NCBI GenBank assembly: GCA_947259295.1
Contig: CAMYMG010000088.1
Location: forward strand, 1 to 48,829
Length of the DNA: 48,829 nt
Reading direction: 5' to 3'
From: an uncultured Rhizobiaceae bacterium
GTDB lineage: Bacteria > Pseudomonadota > Alphaproteobacteria > Rhizobiales > Rhizobiaceae
Part shown: positions 21,017 through 30,979 of the stretch, piece after piece
How the letters are laid out: each line of letters begins with the position of its first letter
How positions within the stretch are numbered: the first letter of the stretch is position 1
Position numbers and translations under genes: made by a program
The notes under the pieces: generated by a model
What the model was told of the DNA's origin: nothing
Databases searched by the model: none
The model's input: the letters and a program-made list of their open reading frames with translations, nothing else

Positions 21017-23140
21017 TCAGGTCGTGAGCAGCGCACCGGTCTGCGTCTTGCCGGCGACCTTCAGCGCGAAGGCGTAGACATAAGCGATCTCTTCCAGCCG
21101 CGAGAAGCGTCCGGATGCGCCGGCATGTCCCGAATCCATGTTGATCTTGAACAGGACGGGATTGTCGCCGCGCTTGCGCTCACGAAGTCTCGCCACCCAC
21201 TTGGCCGGCTCCCAGTAGGTGACGCGCGGATCGGTCAGGCCCGCCGCAGCCAGGATCGGCGGATAGGCATGCGCGGCGACATTGTCGTAGGGCGAGTAGT
21301 CGGCAATCGTCCGGTAGTCCTCGGCCGAGGCGATCGGGTTTCCCCATTCCGGCCATTCGGGCGGCGTCAGCGGCAGCGTGTCGTCGAGCATCGTCGTCAG
21401 CACGTCGACGAAGGGAACCTCGGCGATCAGCCCGCCGAATGCCTCGGGCGCCATGTTGGCTACCGCGCCGATGAGCAGGCCGCCGGCCGAGCCGCCTTGC
21501 GCGATGATCCGTTCATGCGCGGTATAATTTTCGGCGACGAGATATCGGGCGACCGAGATGAAGTCGAGGAACGTGTTCTTCTTATGCTGGCGCTTGCCGT
21601 CGTCATACCAGGCATAACCCTTGTCCTTGCCGCCGCGCACATGGGCGATGGCATAGACCAGCCCCCGGTCTACGAGCGACAGGATGTTGGTGTTGAAGGC
21701 GGCGGGAATGGCGATTCCGTATGAGCCGTAGCCGTAGAGCAAGGCAGGCGCGGTTCCGTCGAGCGGCGTGTCGCGGTGGTAGATCAGCGAGATCGGGACC
21801 ATCTCGCCGTCATGCGCGGGCGCCATCAGGCGGCGCGTCACGTAGTTCTCCGGATCGTGGCCGGACGGGACCTCCTGGGTCTTGAGAAGGGTGCGGGCGC
21901 GGGTTCGCATGTCGTAGTCGAAGAGCTGCGCCGGCGTCGTCATCGACGAATAGGAAAACCGCATGATGTCGGTGTCGTATTCATAGGAGCCGGAAAGCCC
22001 GAGCGAGAAAGCTTCCTCGTCGAAGGAAATTGCATGCTCCTCGCCGCTCTTGCGGTCGCGGACGACGATGCGCGGCAGGCCGTCCTTGCGCTCGAGCCGC
22101 ACCAGGAAATCCTTGAACGCCACGACCGACAGGATCAGCCGGCCAGGCTCGTGCGCAACCAGTTCGCGCCAGTTGCCGCGCGAGGGATCGCTTGCCGGCG
22201 CCGTCATGATCTTGAAGTCCTTGGCGCCGTCGGCATTGGTCAGGATAAAGAAGATGTCGCCACCATCCTCCAGATCATATTGCAGGCCGGTCTCGCGCGC
22301 CGCTACCAGCTTCGGGACGCCGGCCGGATCGTCGGCATGCAGCAGAAGCGTCTCGGACGTCTCGTGGTCGTTGATCGAAATCTCGATCCATTCATTGGTG
22401 CGCGAGGGACCGACGTTCATGAAGAAGCCGGGATCCTTCTCCTCGTAGACGAGACGGTCGGCGGAGGCATCGGTCCCTAGCGCGTGGAAGAAGATCTTCG
22501 ACGGGCGATGGTTCTGGTCGACGCGGGCGTAGAAGAAGCCTTCGTTGGACTTGTTCCAGGCACCTGACCCGCCGGTATCGGCAACCTGATCGGCATGATC
22601 CTCGCCGCTATCGAGCTCGCGCACCTTGAGCGTATAGAACTCCGACCCCTTGTCGTCGAACGCCCACAGAAGGCGACGATGGTCGTGCGAGTGGTCGGCG
22701 CTGCCGATGCGGAAATAGGCCTTGCCCTCGGCCTCGCGGTCGCCGTCGAGGATGATGTCGTGGTCGCCGCCGTCGCGCGGCGTGCGGAAGAAGCGAGGCT
22801 GTTCGCCGCCCTTCTTGAACGACGATCCATAGGCAAAGGGCCCGTCGCGCATCGGGACACTGGAATCGTCTTCCTTGATGCGGCCCTTCATCTCCTCGAA
22901 CAGGCGCTTCCGCAGATCCGACGTGTCGGCCATCATCTGCGCCTGATAGGCGTTTTCGGCCTCCAGATGGCTGCGGATCGCCGGATCGAGCACCGACGGG
23001 TCCTTGAACACTTCCTGCCAGTTGTCGGCGCGCAGCCAGGCGAACTCGTCGGTCCGGGTGATGCCGTGGCGGGTGTCCTCGACGGGCCGTTTTTCGGTGA
23101 CGGGCGGCGTGATACGTGGAAACAGGGCGTCGGAGGTCAT
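21017..23140 (-). CDS. ptrB: Oligopeptidase B (S9 family)
   Basis: A 707-aa serine peptidase that cleaves short peptides after Arg or Lys in the cytoplasm. An N-terminal seven-bladed beta-propeller (about residues 75-430) gates the C-terminal alpha/beta-hydrolase. The catalytic triad is Ser551 in GGSAGG, Asp637 in LTDPRV and His672 in SGHAG. The region LLYGYGSYGIA is typical of prolyl oligopeptidases. There is no signal peptide. The stop lies 5 nt from that of the dihaem cytochrome gene, with which it converges. Confidence 0.94.
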   Translation of the reverse strand: MTSDALFPRITPPVTEKRPVEDTRHGITRTDEFAWLRADNWQEVFKDPSVLDPAIRSHLEAENAYQAQMMADTSDLRKRLFEEMKGRIKEDDSSVPMRDGPFAYGSSFKKGGEQPRFFRTPRDGGDHDIILDGDREAEGKAYFRIGSADHSHDHRRLLWAFDDKGSEFYTLKVRELDSGEDHADQVADTGGSGAWNKSNEGFFYARVDQNHRPSKIFFHALGTDASADRLVYEEKDPGFFMNVGPSRTNEWIEISINDHETSETLLLHADDPAGVPKLVAARETGLQYDLEDGGDIFFILTNADGAKDFKIMTAPASDPSRGNWRELVAHEPGRLILSVVAFKDFLVRLERKDGLPRIVVRDRKSGEEHAISFDEEAFSLGLSGSYEYDTDIMRFSYSSMTTPAQLFDYDMRTRARTLLKTQEVPSGHDPENYVTRRLMAPAHDGEMVPISLIYHRDTPLDGTAPALLYGYGSYGIAIPAAFNTNILSLVDRGLVYAIAHVRGGKDKGYAWYDDGKRQHKKNTFLDFISVARYLVAENYTAHERIIAQGGSAGGLLIGAVANMAPEAFGGLIAEVPFVDVLTTMLDDTLPLTPPEWPEWGNPIASAEDYRTIADYSPYDNVAAHAYPPILAAAGLTDPRVTYWEPAKWVARLRERKRGDNPVLFKINMDSGHAGASGRFSRLEEIAYVYAFALKVAGKTQTGALLTT

Positions 23141-23258
23141 TGCGTCTCGCTGCTGAAGGTTCTTGAATGCTGTATGAACACGCCTGTCAGCGTGGGTTCA
23201 AGGGTAGATGGCCAGTATCCGGGCAGTTTCAACACAACCGCCAGTGCGGAGGAAAGAA

Positions 23259-23630
23259 ATGCTGAATTCCGTGTGCAAGGTTACCGCGGCGCTCTGCGTC
23301 GCATCGGCCGTCGCCATCGGCGCAGGCAATGCGCAGGCTGCGGCATTCGCGGCCTGGCAGGTTGCCAATGTGCCGTTCGGCGATACGCTGAATGTCCGCA
23401 AGTACCCGGCGGGAACGTCGCAGAAGCAGGCCGCCTACCCGAACGGGACCGTGCTTCAGATGACCGGCAAATGTACTGGCGGGGTCAACCTGCTCGACAT
23501 TTCCGCCCAGCCCAGATGGAAGCAGGAGCAGGCCGTCCGATATCGCTGGTGCCAGGTCTGGCATGACCCGGCCCAGAACGGCAACTTCGTTACCGGATGG
23601 GTCTACGGCAAGTATATAAGTCCGTATTGA
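23259..23630 (+). CDS. Exported SH3-like domain protein
   Basis: A 123-aa secreted protein. The ATG at 23259 follows a strong ribosome-binding site GGAGGAAAG and gives a signal peptide (MLNSVCKVTAALCVASAVAI, cleavage after AQA). The mature part is a single bacterial SH3-type domain with DTLNVRKYPAGTSQKQAAYP and a final FVTGWVYGKYISPY. Such domains bind peptidoglycan or mediate protein contacts in the periplasm. Two cysteines may form a disulfide. Function unknown. It precedes the mrp operon by 172 nt. Confidence 0.78.
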   Translation: MLNSVCKVTAALCVASAVAIGAGNAQAAAFAAWQVANVPFGDTLNVRKYPAGTSQKQAAYPNGTVLQMTGKCTGGVNLLDISAQPRWKQEQAVRYRWCQVWHDPAQNGNFVTGWVYGKYISPY

Positions 23631-23639
23631 ACATCTATT

Positions 23640-23674
23640 GGCCGGACGCCGCGGGTCGCCACCTGTGTCCGGCC
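23640..23674 (+). other. Inverted repeat after the SH3-protein gene
   Basis: GGCCGGAC (23640-23647) and GTCCGGCC (23667-23674) are perfect 8-bp inverted arms around a 19-nt loop, 10 nt after the stop codon. There is no T-run. A second palindrome, ATTGGG / CCCAAT (23697-23702 and 23711-23716), lies nearer the mrpA start. The first could slow or end transcription; the second could be an operator. Neither role is proved. Confidence 0.4.
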
Positions 23675-23802
23675 GCGTCAATCTGCCTTTGTATTGATTG
23701 GGGTAAGTGACCCAATGCGACTTGTCGCGCCGGGTTTGACCGTCTATCTCACATGGCAACGAAGAATGCCGGGCGAACCGGCAAGTCCAATGGGAAGAAT
23801 GA

Positions 23803-26151
23803 ATGGGGACGGGAGCGCAATCGCTGACATTACTTGCGCTGCTGCTGCCATTCCTGGGGGCGATCATCGCACCTGTGCTTACCCGTTTCCTGAAGCACAA
23901 TGCGGCCTGGATATTGGCGCTCATTCCGCTGTGGCTGTTCATCCATTTCGCCGGTTTTCTTGAAACCGTCGCCGGCGGCAATTCGGTGTCGGGTGGGCTG
24001 GACTGGGTGCCAAGCCTCGGCGTGCGCTTCTCCTGGTACCTCGACGGCCTGTCGCTGACCTTCGCTCTGCTTATTTCGGGCATCGGGACGCTGATCGTCC
24101 TCTATTCAGGCGGCTACCTTAAGGGCCACGTCCAGCAGGGACGCTTCTTCTCCTTCATCCTGATGTTCATGGGCGCCATGCAGGGCCTCGTGATCTCCGA
24201 TTCGTTCCTGATGCTATTCGTGTTCTGGGAACTGACCTCGATCACCTCCTTCCTGCTGATCGGCTTCGACCATGATCGCGAGGCTGCGCGCCGCGCCGCG
24301 CTGCAGGCGCTGATCGTCACGGGGCTCGGCGGCCTGTCGCTGCTTGCCGGGCTGCTGGTGATCTGGGGCGCGACGGGCACTCAGGACCTCTCGACGCTGC
24401 TTGCCTCCGGCGACGCGATGCGCGAAAGCCCGCTCTACCTACTGGCGCTGGTCCTGGTGCTCGGTGGCGCCTTCACCAAGTCGGCCCAGTTTCCGTTCCA
24501 CTTCTGGCTGCCCAACGCCATGCAGGCGCCGACACCGGTGTCGGCCTATCTGCATTCGGCAACGATGGTGAAGGCGGGCGTCTATCTGCTGATGCGGCTC
24601 AACCCGGCATTTGGCGAGACCGTGGCCTGGGAAACCATCCTGCCGGTATTCGGCGGTACCACGCTCATCGTCGGCACGCATCTTGCGAACCGCCATACCG
24701 ACATGAATCTGATGCACGCCTACACTACGGTCGCTTCGCTCGGGCTGCTGGTGATGCTGACCGGCTTCGGCGCCGAAAAGGCGATCGAGGCGGCGGTGCT
24801 CTACCTGATCGCGCATTCGATGTTCAAGGGCGCGCTGTTCATGGTTGCCGGCCTGATCGACCACGAGACCGGCGTGCGCGACATTCGCCGCCTCGGCGGC
24901 ATTGGCCGCGCCATGCCGCTGACTTTCGCGGCGGGGCTGCTGGCCGCGCTGTCTATGGGCGGTCTGCCGCTGTTCTTCGGCTTCCTCGCCAAGGAGGAGA
25001 TCTATGCGGCGCTCGGGACCGGTACGCCGTGGGCAACGGTGCTGATCCTCGTCGCGATCGTCGGCAACGCGCTGATGTTCGCGGTCGCCTTCATGGTCGG
25101 GTTGAAGCCGTTTATCGGCAAGCGTGGCGAAACGCCCAAGAAGGCGCACGAAGGCCCGCCGCTGCTCTGGACAGGGCCGCTGGTGCTCGGCGTGTCGGGC
25201 ATGATCGGCGCGCTGCTTTCGGAGCCGGCACACGCCCTGTTCTCGAGCCCGATGGCGAGCGCGGTTTCAGGCACAGCGGTAGAAGTTCATGCCTCGACGG
25301 TGCCGCATATCGGCCTGCCGCTGCTCTTGTCCTTGATGACCATCGCCCTCGGTGTCGGCTTCTACCTGATGCAGGAGCGCATGAGAGACGGGGTGGCGGG
25401 CAGTCTCAAGGCGATCGGCTGGGGGCCGGACCGCGGCTTCGATCAGGCCATGCGCGGGCTGCTCCGGCTATCCTTCCGGGTCACCAAGATCATCCAGAAC
25501 GGCCGCCTGGACATCTATCTCACCGTGACATTCGCGATGGTCGCGCTGACACTGCTTTTGCCGATGGTCATCTTCGACGAACTGCCGTCGATGCCGGATA
25601 TGCCGATGCTGCTGCCGCATGAATGGACGATCGTTGCCATCGCCGTCATCGGGCTCGGCGCCATGGTCTATGCCAAGGACCGGCTGACGGCGATCGTGTC
25701 GCTCGGCATACAGGGCCTGGCGGTGGCGCTGCTGTTCATGCTTTTCGGCGCGCCGGATCTCTCCTTCACGCAGTTCATGATCGAGACGCTGTCGGTTGTC
25801 ATCCTGGCGCTGGTCATGACGCGGCTGCGCCTGTCGCCCACCGACCACAGGCCGGCGGGCGAGAAGGCAATGGACGTGACGATCGCGGGCGCCTGCGGCC
25901 TGGCATTCGGACTTCTCCTCCTGAAGGTCACGCAGATTCCCTTCGACGACACGCTGTCGCAGTTCTTCGAGGCGCACTCGCTGGCAATCGCGCATGGGCG
26001 CAACATCGTGAACGTCATCATCGTCGACTTCCGCGGGCTGGATACGCTCGGCGAGATCGCCGTGGTAATGATTGCCGGCCTGGCTATCCTGGCCCTGATC
26101 CGCGTCACCACGCCGCCCAAGCAGCCGGTTTCGGCGCGAGAGGGCAGCTGA
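23803..26151 (+). CDS. mrpA: Mrp cation/proton antiporter subunit A
   Basis: A 782-aa polytopic membrane protein homologous to NuoL of respiratory complex I. Its proton-conducting signature [20 protein letters not shown] is present. The C-terminal third carries the MrpB-like domain (ITSL- and [21 protein letters not shown] helices) seen in full-length MrpA. It is the start of a seven-gene operon (mrpABCDEFG) in which all subunits are needed for Na+(K+)/H+ exchange. MrpA and MrpB are separate here rather than fused. The ATG at 23803 is preceded by GGGAAGA; the stop is 1 nt from mrpB. Confidence 0.95.
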   Translation: MGTGAQSLTLLALLLPFLGAIIAPVLTRFLKHNAAWILALIPLWLFIHFAGFLETVAGGNSVSGGLDWVPSLGVRFSWYLDGLSLTFALLISGIGTLIVLYSGGYLKGHVQQGRFFSFILMFMGAMQGLVISDSFLMLFVFWELTSITSFLLIGFDHDREAARRAALQALIVTGLGGLSLLAGLLVIWGATGTQDLSTLLASGDAMRESPLYLLALVLVLGGAFTKSAQFPFHFWLPNAMQAPTPVSAYLHSATMVKAGVYLLMRLNPAFGETVAWETILPVFGGTTLIVGTHLANRHTDMNLMHAYTTVASLGLLVMLTGFGAEKAIEAAVLYLIAHSMFKGALFMVAGLIDHETGVRDIRRLGGIGRAMPLTFAAGLLAALSMGGLPLFFGFLAKEEIYAALGTGTPWATVLILVAIVGNALMFAVAFMVGLKPFIGKRGETPKKAHEGPPLLWTGPLVLGVSGMIGALLSEPAHALFSSPMASAVSGTAVEVHASTVPHIGLPLLLSLMTIALGVGFYLMQERMRDGVAGSLKAIGWGPDRGFDQAMRGLLRLSFRVTKIIQNGRLDIYLTVTFAMVALTLLLPMVIFDELPSMPDMPMLLPHEWTIVAIAVIGLGAMVYAKDRLTAIVSLGIQGLAVALLFMLFGAPDLSFTQFMIETLSVVILALVMTRLRLSPTDHRPAGEKAMDVTIAGACGLAFGLLLLKVTQIPFDDTLSQFFEAHSLAIAHGRNIVNVIIVDFRGLDTLGEIAVVMIAGLAILALIRVTTPPKQPVSAREGS

Positions 26152-26152
26152 C

Positions 26153-26572
26153 ATGCGCACGCTGATCTTCCGCACCGCCGCGCCCTACCTGACCGCATTG
26201 ATGCTGCTATTGTCGATCTTCGTGCTGCTGCGCGGCCACAACGAACCCGGCGGCGGCTTCATCGGCGGCCTGATCGCCGTGTCGGCCTTCGCCATCCACG
26301 GCATCGCCTTCGGCGTGCACCAGGTGCGGCGCACCATGTATTTCCATCCAATGGCGATTTCGGGCTTCGGCCTTTTGCTGGCGGTGCTGGCAGGTCTCGT
26401 CTCGCTGCCGGCCGGCGCTCCGCTGCTGACCGGGCTCTGGGTGTCACCGACCGTCGGCGGCATCACCCTCGACCTGTCGACGGTGCTGCTGTTCGACATC
26501 GGCGTCTATCTGGTCGTCGTCGGCTCGATCACCTCGATCGCACTGGCGCTTGAAGGCCGGGAGGAGCCCTGA
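26153..26572 (+). CDS. mrpB: Mrp antiporter subunit B
   Basis: A 139-aa membrane protein with four predicted helices. The highly conserved [17 protein letters not shown] loop identifies MrpB/MnhB. It assembles with MrpA in the Mrp complex. It starts 1 nt after the mrpA stop, and its own stop overlaps the mrpC start (TGATG, 26570-26574), with GGAGG as the ribosome-binding site for mrpC. Confidence 0.95.
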   Translation: MRTLIFRTAAPYLTALMLLLSIFVLLRGHNEPGGGFIGGLIAVSAFAIHGIAFGVHQVRRTMYFHPMAISGFGLLLAVLAGLVSLPAGAPLLTGLWVSPTVGGITLDLSTVLLFDIGVYLVVVGSITSIALALEGREEP

Positions 26573-26949
26573 TGGAGACCGTGTTTTCCATTCTGGTCGG
26601 GCTCTTCTTCGCGGTCGGGATCTACCTGATCCTGTCGAAGCACGTCATCCGCATCCTGCTCGGCATCGCCATCTTCAGCAACGCCGTGAACCTGTTGATT
26701 TTCACCAGCGGTCGCATTGTCCGCTCGACGGCGCCGATCATCCCGATGGGCGAGCAAGTCCTCCCGGCGGGTGCCGCCAACCCGCTGCCGCAAGCCCTCA
26801 TCCTGACGGCAATCGTCATCTCCTTCTCGTTCTTTGCCTTCATCCTCGTGCTGGCGTTCCGCGCCTATCAGGAGATGGGCGTCGATCATACCGCCGGCAT
26901 GCGTGTCGCCGAACCGGAGGGCGAACGGCTTCCGCCCATGGGGTATTAG
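26572..26949 (+). CDS. mrpC: Mrp antiporter subunit C
   Basis: A 125-aa NuoK-like subunit with three helices. The conserved segments ILLGIAIFSNAVNLLIF and PLPQALILTAIVISFSFFAF are typical of MrpC, the latter carrying the DPLPQALVLTAIVI family signature. It starts inside the mrpB stop and is followed immediately by mrpD with no intervening bases, so translation is coupled. Confidence 0.95.
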   Translation: METVFSILVGLFFAVGIYLILSKHVIRILLGIAIFSNAVNLLIFTSGRIVRSTAPIIPMGEQVLPAGAANPLPQALILTAIVISFSFFAFILVLAFRAYQEMGVDHTAGMRVAEPEGERLPPMGY

Positions 26950-28518
26950 ATGGCTGGGGAAGCGGTAGATACCGCAAGCAGGGTAGGCGCGATGATGCTG
27001 GAGCCGGTGGCGGCCGCCGATTGGCTGGTCGTTGCACCCGTCGTGATCGGCATCGCCTGCGGCGCCGTTCTGCTGATGTTCCGCCATCATCTGCGGTGGC
27101 AGGCGGTCTTTTCGATTTTCGGTCTCTGCGCCATGACGGCCGCCAATGCGGCGCTGTTCGCCCGCGTGCTCGCGGAAGGCCCCATATCCATGACGATGGG
27201 CAACTGGCTGCCGCCCTTCGGCATTACCTTCGCCGCCGATGCACTGGGATCGGGCTTCGCACTTGTGGCGACCTTCGTCGCTGTCGCCTGCACGATCTAT
27301 TCGCTCTGCGAGATCGGCGCAGTCGGCCGCCGCTACGGCTTCTACCCGTTCCTGATGCTGATGATGGCCGGCATCAACGGTGCGTTCCTCACCGGCGACA
27401 TCTTCAACCTCTATGTCTGGTTCGAGGTTTTCCTGATCGCGTCCTTCGGCCTGATGATCCTCGGGTCGGAAAAGCAGCAGATCGACGGCGCGACGAAATA
27501 TGCGATCCTCAATCTCCTCGCCACCGCCTTCTTCCTGTCGGCCACCGCCTATCTCTACGGCGTGCTCGGCACGCTCAACATGGCCGACATTGCGCGCAAG
27601 GTTGACGGCCTGCGGCCTACCGCGCCGATGATGACGATCGCATCGCTCTATCTGCTGGCCTTCGGCATGAAGGCCGCAGCCTTCCCGCTCTATTTCTGGC
27701 TGCCAGCGTCCTACCACACGCCGCGCAACGTGACCGGCGCCCTGTTCGGCGGGCTGCTGACCAAGATCGGCATATATGCGTTGCTGCGCACGCTGGTCAT
27801 GATGTTCCCGACGGAGCGGCTGGAACTCTCGGGCGTCATTGCCGTGGTGGCGGTCGCAACGATGATTCTGGGAGCGCTCGGCGCGCTGGCTCAAAGCGAC
27901 ATCCGGCGCATGATGGGCTTTCTGGTGATTTCCGGCGTCGGCGTCATGCTGGCCGGACTGGCGCTGGGCGACGCGAATGGCATATCTGGCGCGATCTTCT
28001 ATGCCGTCCACTCGATGCTTGCCATGTCGGCTCTCTACCTGCTGGCAGGCACCATGAAGGATTTCGGCGGCAGCTATTCGCTGAACCATCTGGCCGGGCT
28101 TTACCGGCTCTCCCCGGCACTGACGGCCCTGGCGCTGGTTCTGTTCCTGGCCGCTGCAGGGTTGCCGCCGGGATCCGGCCTGTGGCCGAAGATCATCCTG
28201 ACCAAGGCATCGATCGATGTCGGTTCGCCCTGGCTCGCCGGCGCTATCCTAGTCAGCGGGCTGTTGACGACGATTGCTCTCGGCCGCGTCTTCGCACTGG
28301 CCTTCTGGCGCGACAGCGCCGGAGACGGCGTCCACCGGAAGCCGACTGAACACTCGGTGGTGCCGGCCTACGGTTCGTTGATCATGCTGACCGTCCCGAT
28401 CGTGGTGCTTGGCGTCCACCCCGAACCCTTCATCCGCGTTGCCGATATAGCGGCCGCGGGCCTGCTCGACTCCGGCGCCTATCTGCGGGCCGTATTTCCG
28501 ATTGCGGGAGGCGGATAG
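26950..28518 (+). CDS. mrpD: Mrp antiporter subunit D
   Basis: A 522-aa polytopic NuoM/NuoN-like subunit. The sequence FPLYFWLPASYHTPRNVTGA and the following LLTKIGIYAL match the antiporter core of MrpD, with ion-translocating Lys and Glu residues in the usual helices. The ATG at 26950 directly abuts mrpC; internal ATGs at residues 15-16 are possible but leave a gap. It overlaps mrpE by one base. Confidence 0.94.
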   Translation: MAGEAVDTASRVGAMMLEPVAAADWLVVAPVVIGIACGAVLLMFRHHLRWQAVFSIFGLCAMTAANAALFARVLAEGPISMTMGNWLPPFGITFAADALGSGFALVATFVAVACTIYSLCEIGAVGRRYGFYPFLMLMMAGINGAFLTGDIFNLYVWFEVFLIASFGLMILGSEKQQIDGATKYAILNLLATAFFLSATAYLYGVLGTLNMADIARKVDGLRPTAPMMTIASLYLLAFGMKAAAFPLYFWLPASYHTPRNVTGALFGGLLTKIGIYALLRTLVMMFPTERLELSGVIAVVAVATMILGALGALAQSDIRRMMGFLVISGVGVMLAGLALGDANGISGAIFYAVHSMLAMSALYLLAGTMKDFGGSYSLNHLAGLYRLSPALTALALVLFLAAAGLPPGSGLWPKIILTKASIDVGSPWLAGAILVSGLLTTIALGRVFALAFWRDSAGDGVHRKPTEHSVVPAYGSLIMLTVPIVVLGVHPEPFIRVADIAAAGLLDSGAYLRAVFPIAGGG

Positions 28519-28994
28519 TGGCACGGTATCTGAACAATATCCTGCTGGCGTTGGCCTGGGCCGCGCTCACCGGATCGTTCACGATGAGCAATTTCGCGTT
28601 CGGCCTGGTGCTGAGCGTGGGCGTTCTTTACCTGGCGACCGAGCAGTCGAACGCGCTGGGCAACATTACCCGGCTGGTCCGGATCCTTTCCCTTTCTCTC
28701 CTTTTCGTGCGCGAACTCGTGCTGTCGGGCTGGCGGGTCGCCCGTCTGGTGACCTCGCGCGACATGAAACTCGTACCGGGCATATTCGCGTACCCGCTGA
28801 AGGTGGAAACGGATTTCGAGATAACCTTGCTCGCCAACCTCATCACGCTGACGCCCGGAACGCTTTCGGTTGACGTTTCCGACGATCGCCGGACGCTCTA
28901 CGTGCACGCCATCGACTGTTCCGACATCGATGAAGCCAGGCGCGACATCGAGCAGGGCTTCGAGCGCAAGATCATGGAGGCGTTTGGCCGATGA
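28518..28994 (+). CDS. mrpE: Mrp antiporter subunit E
   Basis: A 158-aa subunit with two or three N-terminal helices and a cytoplasmic C-terminal domain containing [18 protein letters not shown], the MrpE/MnhE signature. The start is GTG at 28518, overlapping the mrpD TAG by one base, with GGGAGG upstream. The stop overlaps mrpF as ATGA. Confidence 0.94.
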   Translation: MARYLNNILLALAWAALTGSFTMSNFAFGLVLSVGVLYLATEQSNALGNITRLVRILSLSLLFVRELVLSGWRVARLVTSRDMKLVPGIFAYPLKVETDFEITLLANLITLTPGTLSVDVSDDRRTLYVHAIDCSDIDEARRDIEQGFERKIMEAFGR

Positions 28995-29320
28995 CAGGAG
29001 AGGCTTTCCTGCAGCTCTGCGTGCTGGTGGCGTTCGCGCTGCTCAGTTTTTCGCTGCTCTTGACCGTATTGCGCGTGCTCATGGGGCCGACGCTGCCCGA
29101 CCGTGTCCTGGCGCTGGACATGCTGGTGACGGTGTCCATCGGCTTCATCGCCGTGACCGGCATTTCCACGCGCGCCGCCTTCAACGTCGACATAGCCATC
29201 GCGCTGGGACTGGTCGGGTTCCTGGCGACCGTTGCCTTCGCCCGCTTCGTGATGATCAGGGGCGACAGCGTAGACGAGAAGATCGACGGCGATCATCCAG
29301 ATGGAGGGGGCAAGAAATGA
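28991..29320 (+). CDS. mrpF: Mrp antiporter subunit F
   Basis: A 109-aa subunit with three helices. [18 protein letters not shown] is the conserved MrpF loop containing the Gly-Pro and Asp-Arg motif. It overlaps mrpE and mrpG by 4 nt each (ATGA). The C-terminal tail is hydrophilic and acidic. Confidence 0.94.
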   Translation: MTGEAFLQLCVLVAFALLSFSLLLTVLRVLMGPTLPDRVLALDMLVTVSIGFIAVTGISTRAAFNVDIAIALGLVGFLATVAFARFVMIRGDSVDEKIDGDHPDGGGKK

Positions 29321-29703
29321 CCGCCTCCCTGCTGAACTATTGTGCCGGGGTCCTGATCCTGATCGGCGCGCTTTACACCCTGACCGCGTCGATAGGGATT
29401 TTGCGCCTGCCGGACCTCTATACAAGGATGCACGCTGCCTCAAAGTCTGGAACGCTTGGTTCCTGCGTCATGTTGCTTGCCTTGGCATTGCAGGCAACCG
29501 ACCTTTCCATCGCGTTGCGGGCACTGGCCGGCGTGCTGTTTTTCCTCCTGACCGTGCCGATTTCCTCGCATCTGCTAGCCAAGGCCGCACACGGCGCAGG
29601 GTTTGGACTTTGGGAGCGCTCCAAGCTCGACGATCTCAAGACCGCAGAAGAAAAATTGCGGCGCCGCACCTCTGCCGACAAGCCCGATCCTTCCAAGAAT
29701 TGA
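29317..29703 (+). CDS. mrpG: Mrp antiporter subunit G
   Basis: A 128-aa subunit with three helices. [20 protein letters not shown] is the MrpG signature. The ATG at 29317 overlaps the mrpF stop (ATGA) and follows GGAGGGGG; a longer open frame upstream is a shadow of mrpE and mrpF. It is the last gene of the operon. The C-terminal tail after about residue 100 is charged and cytoplasmic. The operon likely gives sodium and alkali tolerance. Confidence 0.94.
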   Translation: MTASLLNYCAGVLILIGALYTLTASIGILRLPDLYTRMHAASKSGTLGSCVMLLALALQATDLSIALRALAGVLFFLLTVPISSHLLAKAAHGAGFGLWERSKLDDLKTAEEKLRRRTSADKPDPSKN

Positions 29704-29972
29704 CGTTGCATGACGCTACGTCAAATCCATGCAAAGATTTGAAAAGAAGACTTGTCCATTTCAATCGGTTTGAAGACACAGGTGGTCTATACACGTCTCC
29801 CACAATTTATGTTGTACAGAACCGCGCGAGATCGAATTGACTTACTTACCGTAAGGGCTCATTGATAAAGAGCGACGCGACTCGCAGGAATCTCCTGTGA
29901 TAAATCGCGCGATGCCTCATTCTGAAAACAAGAGGCGAGCAAACTGAATCCTTAAGTTGGGGCTTGAACAAT

Positions 29973-30398
29973 ATGGAAATTTCGGAAACACCTGCCAGAA
30001 ATAGCGAGATGCTGATCGAACTGACGGCCGACGTGGTGGCCGCCTATGTCAGCAATAACCCGGTGCCAGCCGGCGACCTACCGAACCTCATTGCTGACAT
30101 CCATGCTGCGCTCGGACGAGTGGGCGGCGCTGCCGAAACACCGGCAGCCGACAAGCAGAAGCCGGCGGTGAATCCAAAGCGCTCCGTGCATGACGACTAC
30201 ATCGTCTGCCTCGAGGACGGTAAAAGGTTCAAGTCGCTGAAGCGCCACCTGATGACCCATTATGGGCTGACCCCCGATCAGTATCGCGAGAAGTGGGGCC
30301 TCGACGCCAGCTACCCGATGGTAGCGCCGACCTATGCGGCTGCCCGCTCGCAGCTCGCCAAGAAAATGGGACTGGGCCGCAAGCGCAAGGCCAAGTAG
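29973..30398 (+). CDS. mucR: MucR/Ros family zinc-finger regulator
   Basis: A 141-aa global regulator that binds AT-rich DNA, like an H-NS analogue, and controls exopolysaccharide, motility and cell-cycle genes in Rhizobiales. The N-terminal half holds the oligomerisation region (LTADVVAAYVSNNPVPAGDLP); the C-terminal half carries the Ros zinc finger in CLEDGKRFKSLKRHLMTHYG, with Cys, Asp and His ligands, and ends in basic KKMGLGRKRKAK. I prefer the ATG at 29973 over the TTG at 29964. The 270-bp AT-rich upstream gap would suit MucR autoregulation and contains two GANTC sites (29888, 29946). Confidence 0.94.
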   Translation: MEISETPARNSEMLIELTADVVAAYVSNNPVPAGDLPNLIADIHAALGRVGGAAETPAADKQKPAVNPKRSVHDDYIVCLEDGKRFKSLKRHLMTHYGLTPDQYREKWGLDASYPMVAPTYAAARSQLAKKMGLGRKRKAK

Positions 30399-30407
30399 GA
30401 ACGCCCT

Positions 30408-30761
30408 TCAGCACTGTTTTCGACGGCGCCTTCGGGCGCCGTTGTCATTTTGGGTTTGATGCGATCGTCCATGCCCTGACGACCCGTTCCTGGCGGAGAG
30501 AGAATCCAGCGCCTGTTTCAGCGCGATGTGGCGGTTGAGATCATAGCTCCAGTGCCGCCTCATGCCGCGCAGCCTTTCCCGTTCGATGGCCCGCTTGAGG
30601 CTGAGGATGATCCTTTCTCGCTCGGCCGGGGAGGCGTCGAGCGCCGCGGCAAGGTCGAGATGACAGGCGATCTGCAGCGCGGCCGCCTGGCGCGCGTGCG
30701 ATGCCCAAGCTTGCCGCTTGTCCAAGAATGCCGTGACTTCCTGCCGTAGTCCGTGTGCCAT
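30408..30761 (-). CDS. Conserved hypothetical protein, helical, 117 aa
   Basis: A short cytoplasmic protein starting MAHGLRQEVTAFLDKRQAW. It is mostly helical and basic, with ASPAERERIILSLKRAI and RHWSYDLNRHIALKQA segments, and a C-terminal tail of five consecutive arginines. I recall similar small proteins beside mucR in Mesorhizobium but cannot name a function. The ATG at 30761 has only a weak ribosome-binding site; a longer frame reaches 30869. It is convergent with mucR and divergent from the DnaA-like gene. The overlap with the mucR terminator lowers confidence in the exact end. Confidence 0.6.
   Translation of the reverse strand: MAHGLRQEVTAFLDKRQAWASHARQAAALQIACHLDLAAALDASPAERERIILSLKRAIERERLRGMRRHWSYDLNRHIALKQALDSLSARNGSSGHGRSHQTQNDNGARRRRRKQC
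30423..30446 (+). terminator. Probable terminator after mucR
   Basis: ACGGCGCC (30423-30430) and GGCGCCGT (30435-30442) form an 8-bp perfect stem closed by a stable TTCG tetraloop, 25 nt after the mucR stop. Downstream T content is moderate (TTGTCATTTT), so termination is likely but not textbook. It overlaps the end of the convergent 117-aa gene. Confidence 0.65.
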
Positions 30762-30811
30762 GTCGTGCTCGCTCGTTGCGTTCGGCTCGACTATGGCCGT
30801 GGCATCCCGGA

Positions 30812-30916
30812 TGTGGACAAAACTGCCGCAAAAATTCCTCCTCCACGCAAAAGAAGCCTTTCCAATCAATCAGTTGTTCGCTCGTTGCCACGGAAATCGT
30901 TCATCGTTTGTTCACA
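30812..30916. promoter_or_regulatory. Two DnaA-box-like sites upstream of the DnaA-domain-IV gene
   Basis: TTGTCCACA (minus strand, 30820-30812) and TTGTTCACA (plus strand, 30908-30916) each match the DnaA box TTATNCACA at every fixed position but the third. They face each other within 105 bp in the intergenic region upstream of a gene that encodes a DnaA-type DNA-binding domain. The matches are seen directly; binding is inferred. Confidence 0.4.
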
Positions 30917-30979
30917 GATAGGATGGATGCAGATATAAGAACTTATTCCTATTATCTCGTTCAAGAGGGGGAAAGTTCG

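Noticed and set aside
23803..29703. A second complex I (nuo) operon.
   Set aside because: Although MrpA, C and D resemble NuoL, K and N, the seven-gene order and the MrpB, E, F and G signatures identify an Mrp antiporter.
29701..29723. TGACGT...ACGTCA inverted repeat after mrpG as a terminator.
   Set aside because: Only 6-bp arms, an 11-nt loop and no T-run; chance is a fair explanation.
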